Position numbers and translations under genes: made by a program. Shown piece after piece: positions 42,933-53,558 of a DNA stretch of 64,000 bases; position 1 is the stretch's first letter; each line of letters begins with the position of its first letter. The DNA lies in contig PMSI01000005.1 of assembly GCA_003168375.1 (NCBI GenBank), positions 124,001 to 188,000 on the forward strand. Reading direction: 5' to 3'. This DNA comes from Vulcanimicrobiota bacterium. Lineage in GTDB: Bacteria > Vulcanimicrobiota > Vulcanimicrobiia > Vulcanimicrobiales > Vulcanimicrobiaceae. The notes beneath the pieces were generated by a model. The model had not been told where the DNA came from and did not search any database. It saw only the letters and a list, made by a program, of their open reading frames with translations.

Positions 42933-44188
42933 GTTTTCGGCGTGTAGCCGTTCCGGTCGCCGATCTTCTGCGAGGCCATCGCGGCGGTTGCGGCTTTCGC
43001 CCATGGCGAATCGCATGTGCCGTCGGACTCAGGCGCCGGCACCTCGCCGATGAGCTCGTACATGAACTGCGACTTCTCGAATGCCTTCGACGACACGCTG
43101 GCGCCGGCGTACGTGTCCTGGATGCACTGATGATCGCAGCCGCGATAGGTCGAACGCGACGTCTTCGCGCCGTCGAACGAATAGTTGGCGAACGCATCGG
43201 CGAGTTTGTCGGCTTTGGTGGTGCCGGCGGTCTTGATCCGCTCCATCAGCGACCACGCCGCCATGTAGCCGAGCCAGTGGCGTCCGCCGATCGGTCCGCC
43301 GATCCCGGCGCGCAGCCGTTTGGCGAGGTTCGCGCCGTTCGGCGAGGCCGTGGGCGACCACAGCACCGGGAACGTCATCCCGACGACGTCGTCGAGCGGG
43401 AGGGTCTTGTAGTAGACGTCCTCCATCGAGATGCCGGCCAGCTTCTGCTTCTTGTGCAGACCGAACTGCGCCCACTGCTTCACGGTGTTCGCCGCGTCGG
43501 CCCCGCTGTTGCACAGCACGAACACGTCGGCGTCGCTGTTGCGCAGCTTCGTCAGCACCGACGAGAAGTCGGCGGTTCCCAGCGCGACGATGTCGTGTCC
43601 CACCTCGGTGCCCCCGGCACGCCGCAGCGCGTCCGAGAGCTGCGCATAGGCATCCTTCCCGAGCGCGTAGTCCGCTTGAATGAAGTACCACTTCTTCCCC
43701 AGCGCCAACGCACGGCGGACGACCGGTTTGAGCAACATGCGGACGTTGGGGCCGAAGCGGTACGTCAGCTTCCCCGCTTTCTCACCCGTCATCGAAGAGT
43801 CTTGAGGGCCGAGGCTCAGGTTGAAGACGCCGAGTTCGAGCACGATCGGGTTGAGCGCGAGTCCGTTCGCCGACGACGTTCCGCCGAACAGGACGTCGAC
43901 GCCCTCTTGCCCGACGAGGCGGCGCGCTTCGGTGACCGCCTGCGCCGGTTTCGAGCCATCGTCGCCGAAGGCGAACTCGAACTTCACGCGGCCGGATTTG
44001 TTCTGATCGGCGAGCGCCAGCTCCGCGGCCTGGCGGTGCACGCCACCGAGGTCGGAGAAGACGCCGCTGAACGATTCCAGGAAGCCGATCTTCACGGTCG
44101 CGGCCGGCCCGGCGGCGAGCGTAAAACGTGGTGTTGCGAGCGCGCCGGCGGCGACGGCGCCGGATGTCAGAAAGGTCGTTCGCTTCAT
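42923..44188 (-). CDS. ABC transporter substrate-binding protein, LivK type
   Basis: 421-aa exported binding protein of the branched-chain amino acid/aromatic acid class (Peripla_BP_6). I start it at ATG 44188, seven bases after GGAGGG; signal sequence KRTTFLTSGAVAAGALATPR then FTLA. Mature motifs: VKIGFLESFSGVFSDLGGVH, AAELALADQNKSGRVKFEFA, DVLFGGTSSANGLALNPIVL, YALGKDAYAQLSDALRRAGG, ALGTADFSSVLTKLRNSDAD. A Cys-containing C-terminal segment (RGCDHQCIQDTYAG) is unusual. It is divergent from the protocatechuate operon with 116 bp between, so it may bind an aromatic acid; permease and ATPase genes are not in the window. Confidence 0.88.
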   Translation of the reverse strand: MKRTTFLTSGAVAAGALATPRFTLAAGPAATVKIGFLESFSGVFSDLGGVHRQAAELALADQNKSGRVKFEFAFGDDGSKPAQAVTEARRLVGQEGVDVLFGGTSSANGLALNPIVLELGVFNLSLGPQDSSMTGEKAGKLTYRFGPNVRMLLKPVVRRALALGKKWYFIQADYALGKDAYAQLSDALRRAGGTEVGHDIVALGTADFSSVLTKLRNSDADVFVLCNSGADAANTVKQWAQFGLHKKQKLAGISMEDVYYKTLPLDDVVGMTFPVLWSPTASPNGANLAKRLRAGIGGPIGGRHWLGYMAAWSLMERIKTAGTTKADKLADAFANYSFDGAKTSRSTYRGCDHQCIQDTYAGASVSSKAFEKSQFMYELIGEVPAPESDGTCDSPWAKAATAAMASQKIGDRNGYTPKTWT

Positions 44189-44304
44189 GATCCCTCCTGC
44201 CACGCAGCCGCGCCGCTTCCCTTGGTCTCAGACCCGCGGAGCGTGCGTCCGAGCAAGGCAGCATCCAGGAGGGGTACCGGGCGGTGCGAAAACTCGGGCT
44301 CGTT

Positions 44305-45015
44305 ATGAGCGGAACCGTCGTGCGAAACATCGAGCGCTCATCGCTCGAGCGATTGGCGCCGTTGGCCGAACGAGGCGTCGCAACGGTCCATGAAGCGATG
44401 GGACGCACGGGTCTCATGCGCTCGTACATGCGGCCGATCTACCCCGGCGCCTCGATCGTCGGGAACGCGGTCACCGTCTCCGTTGCGCCCGGTGACAATA
44501 CGATGCTCCATGTCGTGGTCGAACTGTGCCGCGAGGGCGATGTGGTCGTCGTCGTGCCCACCTCGCCGTGCGAGGACGGGTATTTCGGCGATCTCTTCGG
44601 CGGCGCGCTCAAGGCCCGCGGCGTGCGGGGCACGATCATCGAAGCCGGCTGCCGCGACATCCGCACGCTCAAAGAGATGGGCTATCCCGTTTGGTCGAAG
44701 GCGGTGTTCGCGCAGGGCACGGTCAAGGAAACCCTGGGCGACATCAACCTTCCGCTGGTGTGCGCCGGTCAGCGCGTCGAGCCGGGCGACGCGATCGTCG
44801 CCGACGACGACGGCGTGCTCGTCGTTCCACGCGTGCGAATCGGTGATGCGCTCGACGCCTCGCTCGCGCGGGTGAAGAAAGAAGAGACGAACCGGGGTCG
44901 GTTCGCCGCCGGTGAAGTCGGTCTCGACGTGTACGGCATGCGCGACAAGCTCGCGGCGAAGGGACTTCGCTACTACGACGATGCGCGCGCCCTCGCCGAC
45001 GCGCCGCGCTCGTGA
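44305..45015 (+). CDS. ligK: 4-carboxy-4-hydroxy-2-oxoadipate aldolase/oxaloacetate decarboxylase
   Basis: 236-aa RraA-fold class II aldolase that splits 4-carboxy-4-hydroxy-2-oxoadipate into pyruvate and oxaloacetate, the last step of protocatechuate 4,5-cleavage. Key motifs: VATVHEAMGRTGLMRSYMRP, PGDNTMLHVVVELCREGDVV, and the Arg-Asp pair in IIEAGCRDIRTLKEMGYPVW near residue 116, which binds substrate and metal. ATG 44305 gives the usual N-terminus (SGTVVRNIER); a GTG at 44284 adds seven residues. It is the first gene of the seven-gene operon and overlaps the next by four bases. Confidence 0.92.
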   Translation: MSGTVVRNIERSSLERLAPLAERGVATVHEAMGRTGLMRSYMRPIYPGASIVGNAVTVSVAPGDNTMLHVVVELCREGDVVVVVPTSPCEDGYFGDLFGGALKARGVRGTIIEAGCRDIRTLKEMGYPVWSKAVFAQGTVKETLGDINLPLVCAGQRVEPGDAIVADDDGVLVVPRVRIGDALDASLARVKKEETNRGRFAAGEVGLDVYGMRDKLAAKGLRYYDDARALADAPRS

Positions 45016-46112
45016 CGCAGACCGCGATCCCGTGCACGCTGATGCGCGGCGGCACGTCGAAGGGTCCGTTCTTCCTGGCCTCCGACCTCCCGGCCGACCC
45101 GGCGCTGCGCGACCGGGTGCTGCTCGCCGTCATGGGTTCTCCGGACGCACGCCAGATCGACGGGATCGGCGGCGCCGATACGCTGACCAGCAAGGTCGCG
45201 ATCGTCTCGCCGTCGAGCCGCCCGGACGCGGACGTCGACTACCTCTTCCTTCAAGTCGTTCCCGACGAGCCGCGCGTCGACGCTTCGCAGAACTGCGGTA
45301 ACATGCTGGCGGGGATCGGGCCGTTCGCGATCGAGAAGGGGCTGGTGCCGGCCGCCGACGGCGTGACGAAGGTGCGCATCCACATGGTCAACACCGCGAG
45401 CATCGCGGTCGCGACCGTGCAGACGCCGGGCGGCCGCGTGCGCTACGACGGCGCCGCCCGCATCGACGGCGTGCCGGGGACCGCCGCGCCGATCGTGATC
45501 GACTTCCTCGACATCGCGGGCGGCAGCACGGGCGGCGCGCTGCTGCCGACCGGCAACACGCGCGACGTCGTCGAAGGTGTCGAAGCGACGCTGATCGACA
45601 ACGGGATGCCGGTCGTCGTGATGCGCGCGTCGGATTTCGGCAAGACCGGCCGCGAGTCGCCGGCCGAGCTCGAGGCCGACACCGAGCTGAAAGCGCGCGT
45701 CGAGGCAGTGCGACTCGCGGCCGGGCGTCTGATGCATCTCGGCGACGTCACCAAGAAGACCGTGCCGAAAATGTGCCTGGTCTCGCCGCCCACGAACGGC
45801 GGCGTGGTGTCGACGCGAAACTTCATCCCCCACAAGGTGCACAAAGCGATCGGCGTGTTCGGCGCGGTCAGCGTCGCGACGGCGTGCGCGTATCCCGGGA
45901 CGGTCGCCGCCGAGGTCGCCGGCGGCGGCGCGCAGCTCGGCGCGCGCAGCCTCGAGATCGAACATCCGACGGGCTTCTTCACCGTCGAGATGATGCTGGT
46001 CGACCAGGGCGGCAAGCCGCGCGTCGAACGCTCGGCGCTGCTGCGAACGGCGCGCGCGCTCATGGCCGGCGACGTGTTCGTGCCGGCCGCGCTCTGGGAC
46101 GGAACACCGTGA
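45012..46112 (+). CDS. ligU: 4-oxalomesaconate tautomerase (PrpF/LigU-GalD family)
   Basis: 366 aa, diaminopimelate-epimerase-like fold. Opening IPCTLMRGGTSKGPFFLASD and GIGGADTLTSKVAIVSPSS are the family marks, with the catalytic region ASQNCGNMLAGIGPFAIEKG near residue 95 (the Cys) and MCLVSPPTNGG near 255. It interconverts double-bond isomers of 4-oxalomesaconate so that LigJ can hydrate it. GTG start at 45012 overlaps the ligK stop (GTGA), and its own stop overlaps the ligJ start. LigU-type allylic isomerase or GalD-type tautomerase activity cannot be told apart from sequence. Confidence 0.87.
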   Translation: MTQTAIPCTLMRGGTSKGPFFLASDLPADPALRDRVLLAVMGSPDARQIDGIGGADTLTSKVAIVSPSSRPDADVDYLFLQVVPDEPRVDASQNCGNMLAGIGPFAIEKGLVPAADGVTKVRIHMVNTASIAVATVQTPGGRVRYDGAARIDGVPGTAAPIVIDFLDIAGGSTGGALLPTGNTRDVVEGVEATLIDNGMPVVVMRASDFGKTGRESPAELEADTELKARVEAVRLAAGRLMHLGDVTKKTVPKMCLVSPPTNGGVVSTRNFIPHKVHKAIGVFGAVSVATACAYPGTVAAEVAGGGAQLGARSLEIEHPTGFFTVEMMLVDQGGKPRVERSALLRTARALMAGDVFVPAALWDGTP

Positions 46113-47134
46113 TCGTCGACTGCCACGGGCACTACACCACCGCACCGGGTCCGCTCCAGGACTTCCGTCAGAGCCAGCTCGCCGCGCTCGAGGGCAACGC
46201 TGCGGCACCCTCGCCCGGCAGCATCGCGATCAGCGACGATCAGATTCGCGAGAGCCTGGAGAACGCGCAGCTCAAACTGCAGCGCGAGCGCGGGACCGAC
46301 CTGACGATCTTCTCCCCGCGCGCCTCCGCCATGGCGCACCACATCGGTACCGAGGAGACGAGCATGGCGTGGTCGCGCGCCTGCAACGACCTGATCGCGC
46401 GCGTCTGCGCATTGTATCCGCAGAACTTCGCCGGCGTCTGCCAGCTCCCGCAGTCGCCCGGCGCGCCGCCGGCCAACAGCGCGCGCGAGCTCGAACGGTG
46501 CGTGAACGAGCTCGGCTTCATCGGCTGTAACCTCAACCCCGATCCGTCGGGCGGGCTCTGGAACGGCCCGCCGCTGACCGATCGCCACTGGTATCCGCTC
46601 TACGAGAAGATGGTCGAGCTCGACGTTCCGGCGATGGTTCACGTCAGCGCGTCGTGCAATCCGAACTTCCACGCCACCGGAGCGCACTACATCAACGCCG
46701 ACACGACCGCGTTCATGCAGTTCCTCACCTCTGACCTCTTTCGCGACTTCCCGACCCTGCGGTTCGTCATCCCGCACGGCGGCGGCGCGGTGCCGTACCA
46801 CTGGGGACGCTATCGCGGCCTCGCGCAGGACATGAAGAAGCCGCCGCTGACCGAGCTGCTGCTGCACAACGTCTTTTTCGACACGTGCGTGTACCATCTA
46901 CCGGGGATCGAGCTGCTGCTCAAGGTGATTCCGGCCGAGAACATCCTGTTCGGGTCGGAGATGGTCGGCGCGGTGCGCGGAATCGACCCGGAGACGGGGC
47001 ATTATTACGACGACACGAAGCGCTACCTCGACGCGCTCCCGCTCGGCGACGACGTCCGGCACAAGATCTTCGAGACCAACGCCGCGCGCGTCTACCCGCG
47101 CCTCGCCGCCAAGCTCGCGAAGCTCGCCCGATGA
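46109..47134 (+). CDS. ligJ: 4-oxalomesaconate hydratase (amidohydrolase superfamily)
   Basis: 341 aa from a GTG overlapping the preceding stop. The metal-binding opening MIVDCHGHYTTAPGPLQDFR, VPAMVHVSASCNPNFHATG near residue 178, FVIPHGGGAVPYHWGRYRG near 225 and VIPAENILFGSEMVGAVRG near 275 match LigJ, which adds water to 4-oxalomesaconate to give 4-carboxy-4-hydroxy-2-oxoadipate, the LigK substrate. Its neighbours are the steps before and after it. The unrelated GalB-type hydratase of pseudomonads is not what is seen here. Confidence 0.9.
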   Translation: MIVDCHGHYTTAPGPLQDFRQSQLAALEGNAAAPSPGSIAISDDQIRESLENAQLKLQRERGTDLTIFSPRASAMAHHIGTEETSMAWSRACNDLIARVCALYPQNFAGVCQLPQSPGAPPANSARELERCVNELGFIGCNLNPDPSGGLWNGPPLTDRHWYPLYEKMVELDVPAMVHVSASCNPNFHATGAHYINADTTAFMQFLTSDLFRDFPTLRFVIPHGGGAVPYHWGRYRGLAQDMKKPPLTELLLHNVFFDTCVYHLPGIELLLKVIPAENILFGSEMVGAVRGIDPETGHYYDDTKRYLDALPLGDDVRHKIFETNAARVYPRLAAKLAKLAR

Positions 47135-48020
47135 CCACGCCGTTCACGATGGACGCGAACTACCGCCCGTTCCACCCGAACCCGCGCAAGCCGACGTACG
47201 TCCCACCGCCGGGCGCGGTCGACGCGCACTGTCACGTCTTCGGCCCGGGCGAGGAGTTCCCGTACGCGCCCGAGCGCAAGTACACGCCGTGCGACGCGCC
47301 CAAGGAAACGCTGTTCGCGCTGCGAGATTTTCTCGGCTTCGACAAGAACGTCATCGTGCAGGCGAGCTGTCACGGCCGCGACAACGCGGCGATGGTCGAC
47401 GCTCTCGACGCCTCCGGCGGAAAGGCGAAAGGCGTCGCCGTCGTTCGCTACGACATCGGCGACGACGAGCTGAAGGCGCTCGACGAAGCCGGCGTCCGCG
47501 GCGTGCGCTTCAACTTCGTCAAGCGGCTCGTCGACGCGACGCCGCGCGAGAACTACCTGCGCGTCGCCGAGAAGATCGCACCGCTCGGCTGGCACATCGT
47601 CGTCTACTTCGAAGCGCCGGACCTCGCGGGGTTGACGCCGTTCCTGACCTCGCTGCCAGGGAAGATCGTGGTCGATCACATGGGGCGCCCCGACGTCGGG
47701 AAGGGCGTCAACGATCCCGACTTCCAGCGGTTCGTGCGGCTGCTCGCGGAGCACGAGAACATCTGGGTCAAGGTGACCTGCCCCGAGCGGCTCACCGTCG
47801 CGGGCCCGCCGTACGACGACGTCGTTCCGTTCCAGCGCACGCTGGTCGAGCGCTTCCCCGATCGTGTCCTGTGGGGCACAGACTGGCCGCATCCGAACAT
47901 GACCTGGATCGTCCCCGACGACGGCGAGCTGGTCGACCTCATCCCGCGGATCGCGCCGACGCCCGAGCTTCAGCAGAAGCTGCTGGTCGACAATCCCAAC
48001 CGTTTGTATTGGCCCGCGCG

Positions 48021-48024
<4 letters not shown>
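47131..48024 (+). CDS. ligI: 2-pyrone-4,6-dicarboxylate lactonase
   Basis: 297-aa amidohydrolase that opens 2-pyrone-4,6-dicarboxylate to 4-oxalomesaconate. Typical features are the start YRPFHPNPRKPTYVPPPGAV, DAHCHVFGPGEEFPYAPERK (metal-site-like His-x-His that in LigI needs no metal), RGVRFNFVKRLVDATPRENY near residue 122, IVVDHMGRPDVGKGVNDPDF near 180 and RVLWGTDWPHPNMTW near 245 with the catalytic Asp. The ATG overlaps the ligJ stop (ATGA). Confidence 0.93.
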
Positions 48025-50261
<2,237 letters not shown>

Positions 50262-50306
50262 AATCCGCCCGATGAGGATATCCCCGATGACGCAATTACG
50301 CTCGCC

Positions 50307-51038
50307 CTACGAATCCCAAATCCTTTCTTGATGCTTCGCGATAAGGTCGGGAGTTGGGCATCGGATCCACCCGAACTGTCGAAACAAACTAGTAATTGCC
50401 AGCACCGCTTCCGCGCTTGGCTGAGCAATGATGGCGTCGACCGAGATTGTACGTCTATGGACGGCGCCGTCCGAGCGAGCCATATATACATCGGAGAGCG
50501 GCTGAGTTGCCTCGTCAGTTCCGAGCGCCCAACCTTTGATCCCCCGGAGGCCCACGCGCAAGTCGACTGAAGTATCGAATGGGACCTGTTTCGCGAGGCG
50601 AGAAGCGAAGATGTATGCCCTCGTTACGAGGGACACTACCGACATGAATGACACGAAGCCAAGTGGATCTCGAACATAAGTACGCTCCGGATGCCGGCGC
50701 TTTATCGCATCTCGCGTACCCTGCTGATACTTCTCCCTGACCCCCTCTTCCAACATTGTCCGAAATACGAACTGTCCGCTGCAGTAGATTCGCCACTGTT
50801 CGAGGCGATATGCGAATCCTTGAAAGTCCGCTTCACCAAGAACGTATGTGTCGCCCGGACCGTGAAAAATGGAACCCTCCGTATAGGGCCAGGACCAGCC
50901 TTGTGAGAGTATCGCAGACGACGCGACTAAGTGGAGGCACCGGTCTATGGCGAGACGCTTCGGGTCGTATTCGGTCGGTGCAATTACCGTAACGAATCGC
51001 GGAAAGTCATTGAATCTCTCGAGGCTAGGGTCGGTCAC
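50307..51038 (-). CDS. unknown partner of a TIR-like protein
   Basis: 243 aa in a less GC-rich stretch, from a GTG that overlaps the stop of the TIR-like gene (GTGA). No signal peptide or clear membrane helix. Visible: GWSWPYTEGSIFHGPG followed by GFAYRLEQWRIYCSGQFVFR near residue 70; a similar Gly-Trp-x-x-Pro and WRxYxSGQF pattern occurs, from memory, in sensor-like proteins of defence islands, but this is not proof. The rest has helices such as LGFVSFMSVVSLVTRAYIFA and ends SLFRQFGWIRCPTPDL. I do not know its function; the tight coupling argues that it works with the TIR-like protein. Confidence 0.65.
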   Translation of the reverse strand: MTDPSLERFNDFPRFVTVIAPTEYDPKRLAIDRCLHLVASSAILSQGWSWPYTEGSIFHGPGDTYVLGEADFQGFAYRLEQWRIYCSGQFVFRTMLEEGVREKYQQGTRDAIKRRHPERTYVRDPLGFVSFMSVVSLVTRAYIFASRLAKQVPFDTSVDLRVGLRGIKGWALGTDEATQPLSDVYMARSDGAVHRRTISVDAIIAQPSAEAVLAITSLFRQFGWIRCPTPDLIAKHQERIWDS

Positions 51039-51523
51039 AAGCCATCGCCGAAATCGCCGCGTTCCTCTTCGAATAATGAGGCGTCCGAGTCAGCCAACCG
51101 TTCCGCGGCGCTCAGCCTGTGAATTGCGTGCTCTACGAATTCAGGAAGATAGCGGCGCAGCTGTTCCTCTAGATCTGCACGGTCCTTGTAACGGATCGAA
51201 TCCCAGCCTTCGATATCAGAAAACACGGAGCTTGCTCGATCAGGCTTCGGGTTAAGCTTTTCATCGGTGCAATACAGCACTGCGTAGCGATGGCCTTTTC
51301 CATGTGCGATCCCAAGTTCCAAGGCTACGTTTGGATTGTGAAGAGTGAGGTCGAAGAGGCAGGCATCTGCTTCCGCCATCATTTCCTCGATTTTGTGTAG
51401 CAGAGGCAAGCCGCGGAGGCGGTCCGACGCCACCAAAATGCTAGCGATGCCTTGAGCAGCTGCCTCGACGGCTGATCGAACATCGGATAGTGCAAATGGA
51501 TAGCCTAAGAAAAGCTGTACCAT
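51035..51523 (-). CDS. TIR-like/nucleotide-hydrolase fold protein
   Basis: 162 aa. Fold features: MVQLFLGYPFALSDVRSAVE (strand and helix), LLHKIEEMMAEADACLFDLT, and the key HNPNVALELGIAHGKGHRYA, where an Asn-Pro-Asn-Val-x-x-Glu-Leu-Gly motif carries the catalytic Glu of TIR and nucleoside deoxyribosyltransferase-like enzymes. Such domains cleave NAD+ or other nucleotides, and many serve in antiviral defence or toxin systems. The C-terminal half is helical and acidic. It is the first gene of a two-gene operon with the 243-aa protein; base composition is lower in GC than neighbouring operons, as in acquired DNA. Substrate unknown. Confidence 0.7.
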   Translation of the reverse strand: MVQLFLGYPFALSDVRSAVEAAAQGIASILVASDRLRGLPLLHKIEEMMAEADACLFDLTLHNPNVALELGIAHGKGHRYAVLYCTDEKLNPKPDRASSVFSDIEGWDSIRYKDRADLEEQLRRYLPEFVEHAIHRLSAAERLADSDASLFEEERGDFGDGL

Positions 51524-51809
51524 TCTGTGACGCTCTCCAAGCGCTTGCTATAGTACGGACGACGAACGCGGTCTAGCCTTCAATTCATGAAGGGTCAGTT
51601 GGGCATTCCGCGCTTTATCCGCTGCTGGAGGGTGCGCCTCTTCTTGACATGACGCACGCTGCGAGGCAAAACGATGCCGTCGGTCGTTCACCTAACAGTT
51701 AGCTAGTGCGCTCAGGCGTGCTAATCGACGAGGATCGGATTCTGGTCAGGATCGGTGTGACGAAGCTCGCGGGTCGCCGCTAACTTAAGGGGCGGCAGCG
51801 GCCGGCTTA

Positions 51810-51838
51810 TTGACGCTTCTTCACAATTTTGTTATGAT
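51810..51838 (+). promoter_or_regulatory. strong promoter of the XRE gene
   Basis: TTGACG at 51810-51815, a 17-base spacer and TATGAT at 51833-51838. The start point falls near 51845, about four bases before the ATG at 51849, so this message is nearly leaderless. The gap at 51524-51809 upstream contains no gene that I can support. Confidence 0.7.
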
Positions 51839-51848
51839 GGCTGCAGGC

Positions 51849-52205
51849 ATGGGAAGAAAAGTTGCACCATCCCCGCTTGGATCCGACCACGCCGCTGTGG
51901 CTGCTGCGCGAACCGGCGATCCGAGCTATCGCGCCGCCCGGCTGAGATTTGCGGTAGCTGAAAAGGTAGCTCGGCTGATGATCGGCTTTCGGCAGCAACA
52001 CGATTTGACGCAGGCCCAATTGGCTGCCGCCCTCGGCATGAAAGAATCCGCAGTAAGTAGGCTCGAGAGCGGCGAGCATGTGCCGAACTTCGAAACTTTG
52101 GGACGGATTGCAGAGGGTTGCAACGTCGACGTCGTGCTTGACTTTGCAAATCGCACGCCCGTTGCAAAAGTAACCCGCCGCGAATCGACCCTCGCCAGAT
52201 CCTAG
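51849..52205 (+). CDS. XRE-family helix-turn-helix regulator (antitoxin-like)
   Basis: 118 aa from ATG 51849, chosen because the promoter start point excludes the upstream ATGs at 51810, 51834 and 51837. The HTH is at residues about 55-110: LRFAVAEKVARLMIGFRQQH, DLTQAQLAAALGMKESAVSR, LESGEHVPNFETLGRIAEGC, ending VDVVLDF. This size and fold match HigA-type antitoxins and phage-type regulators. Its stop TAG shares CTAG with the stop of the convergent toxin-like gene. In known HigBA systems the two genes are tandem; here they face each other. Confidence 0.82.
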   Translation: MGRKVAPSPLGSDHAAVAAARTGDPSYRAARLRFAVAEKVARLMIGFRQQHDLTQAQLAAALGMKESAVSRLESGEHVPNFETLGRIAEGCNVDVVLDFANRTPVAKVTRRESTLARS

Positions 52206-52591
52206 GGTGCGTCGCCTCCAACTGCGCGTGGAGGTACTCTCTCGACTGCGTCCATTCGCCGCCCAAAGTCGATCCACCGTGACGCCGCTAAGTCGATCTC
52301 GGCCGGCGGAATCCTTGCCGTCTTCTTGACGAAAATATGGAGCAAGACGATGAGCCCAGATTCCGCTTCCTGATACAACACTCGATAGCTCAGACCGGCA
52401 AAATCGGCCTTTAGCCGGCGCAGCTTCCCTCGCACCTTCTTACTATGGGGCGCTGGGATCAGTGGCCCAAACACGTTGAGTCGATCAATCTTTCGGTCGA
52501 TGAGCTCTTGATGCGCGGGCGGAAGCGTATCAATGAAGTCCTTCACCGGCTGTGCTCCCTGTCGATCGCGATAGTATTTTGCAATCCACAC
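52202..52591 (-). CDS. HigB/Gp49-type ribonuclease toxin-like protein
   Basis: 129 aa from a GTG at 52591. Features of phage-derived Gp49-like (RelE/HigB superfamily) proteins: VWIAKYYRDRQGAQPVKDFI, LPPAHQELIDRKIDRLNVFG, SKKVRGKLRRLKADFAGLSY, RVLYQEAESGLIVLLHIFVK and KTARIPPAEIDLAASRWIDF. These enzymes cut mRNA at the ribosome and are usually held by an XRE antitoxin. The expected partner is next door but convergent, with stop codons sharing CTAG at 52202-52205. Longer upstream frame is not credible. Confidence 0.82.
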   Translation of the reverse strand: MWIAKYYRDRQGAQPVKDFIDTLPPAHQELIDRKIDRLNVFGPLIPAPHSKKVRGKLRRLKADFAGLSYRVLYQEAESGLIVLLHIFVKKTARIPPAEIDLAASRWIDFGRRMDAVERVPPRAVGGDAP

Positions 52592-52766
52592 GGTGCGGCC
52601 GCCACCGCTGCTCTTGCTCGGATTTTCACGATGCACTCGACACCCGCACTCCCCGTGACTAGCTCGTGTTACATTTTCCGCCCACCTATCGCAGGTCCCT
52701 ACAGGGCTTACGTGCCCGGCGTCGCGACGCGAAGGCAGCCGGCAGCGGTGCGCTGAATCCGCGCGC

Positions 52767-53558
52767 ATGCATTCCGACACCGGACCGATCGCCGTGCTGG
52801 GCCTGGGCGAGGCGGGCTCGCTGATCGCGCGCGATCTCGTGCGCGGCGGCGCCGTGGTGCGCGGCTGGGATCCCGATCTCCACGGCGATCTGAGCGAGAT
52901 CCCGCTCGCCCCGAGCTTCGCCGCCGCGGTCGACGGGGCGCAGTTCGTGCTCTCGGTGAACTGGGCGATCGTCGCCGCGGACGTCGCCCGCGAAACGCTG
53001 GTGTTCCTGCGGCCCGGCGTGATCTACGCCGACCTGAACACCGGTGGTCCGGGCCTCAAACGCGAGCTCGCCGCGATCGTTGCGCCGAGCGGCGCCGCGT
53101 TCGTGGACGTCGCGATGATGGCCCCGGTTCCGCCGCTCGGGATTCGCGTCCCGATGTTCCTCGCCGGCGACGGCGCGTCCGCGCTTGCCGCGATGCTGCG
53201 ACCGTTCGGCACGCCGGTCGAGATCGTCGGCGACGAGCCGGGCGAAGCGGCGGCCCGCAAGCTCACCCGCTCCGTCTTCTTCAAGGGAATGTCCGCCGCG
53301 GTGTGCGAGGCGCTCGAGGCCGCCCGCGCGGCCGGCGTCGAGGACTGGCTCCGCAGCGACATCACCCGCACGCTCGTCGCCGCCGACGCCACAATGCTCG
53401 ACCGCATCGTCGACGGCACGCACAAGCACGCCAAACGCCGCGCCCACGAGATGGCCGACGCAACCGCGCTCCTCGAAGAACTTGCCGTCCCCGCGACGAT
53501 CACCCGGGCCACCACCGAGTCGCTAGAACGAATCGCCGCCGCCAAAACCTCAGCGTGA
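52767..53558 (+). CDS. NAD(P)-binding dehydrogenase with DUF1932 domain
   Basis: 263 aa. Rossmann start PIAVLGLGEAGSLIARDLVR, then the 6-phosphogluconate/hydroxyisobutyrate-dehydrogenase-like motif VIYADLNTGGPGLKRELA and VDVAMMAPVPPLGIRVPMFL. The C-terminal part (RKLTRSVFFKGMSAAVCEAL; THKHAKRRAHEMADATALLE) matches DUF1932. Proteins of this type sit in aromatic and hydroxy-acid catabolic clusters, but the substrate is not established. Convergent with the PcaD-like gene, overlapping it by nine bases. Confidence 0.85.
   Translation: MHSDTGPIAVLGLGEAGSLIARDLVRGGAVVRGWDPDLHGDLSEIPLAPSFAAAVDGAQFVLSVNWAIVAADVARETLVFLRPGVIYADLNTGGPGLKRELAAIVAPSGAAFVDVAMMAPVPPLGIRVPMFLAGDGASALAAMLRPFGTPVEIVGDEPGEAAARKLTRSVFFKGMSAAVCEALEAARAAGVEDWLRSDITRTLVAADATMLDRIVDGTHKHAKRRAHEMADATALLEELAVPATITRATTESLERIAAAKTSA

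Noticed and set aside
51524-51809. Small gene between TIR-like and XRE genes
   Set aside because: Frames are short and broken on both strands; the region looks like a divergent promoter gap.
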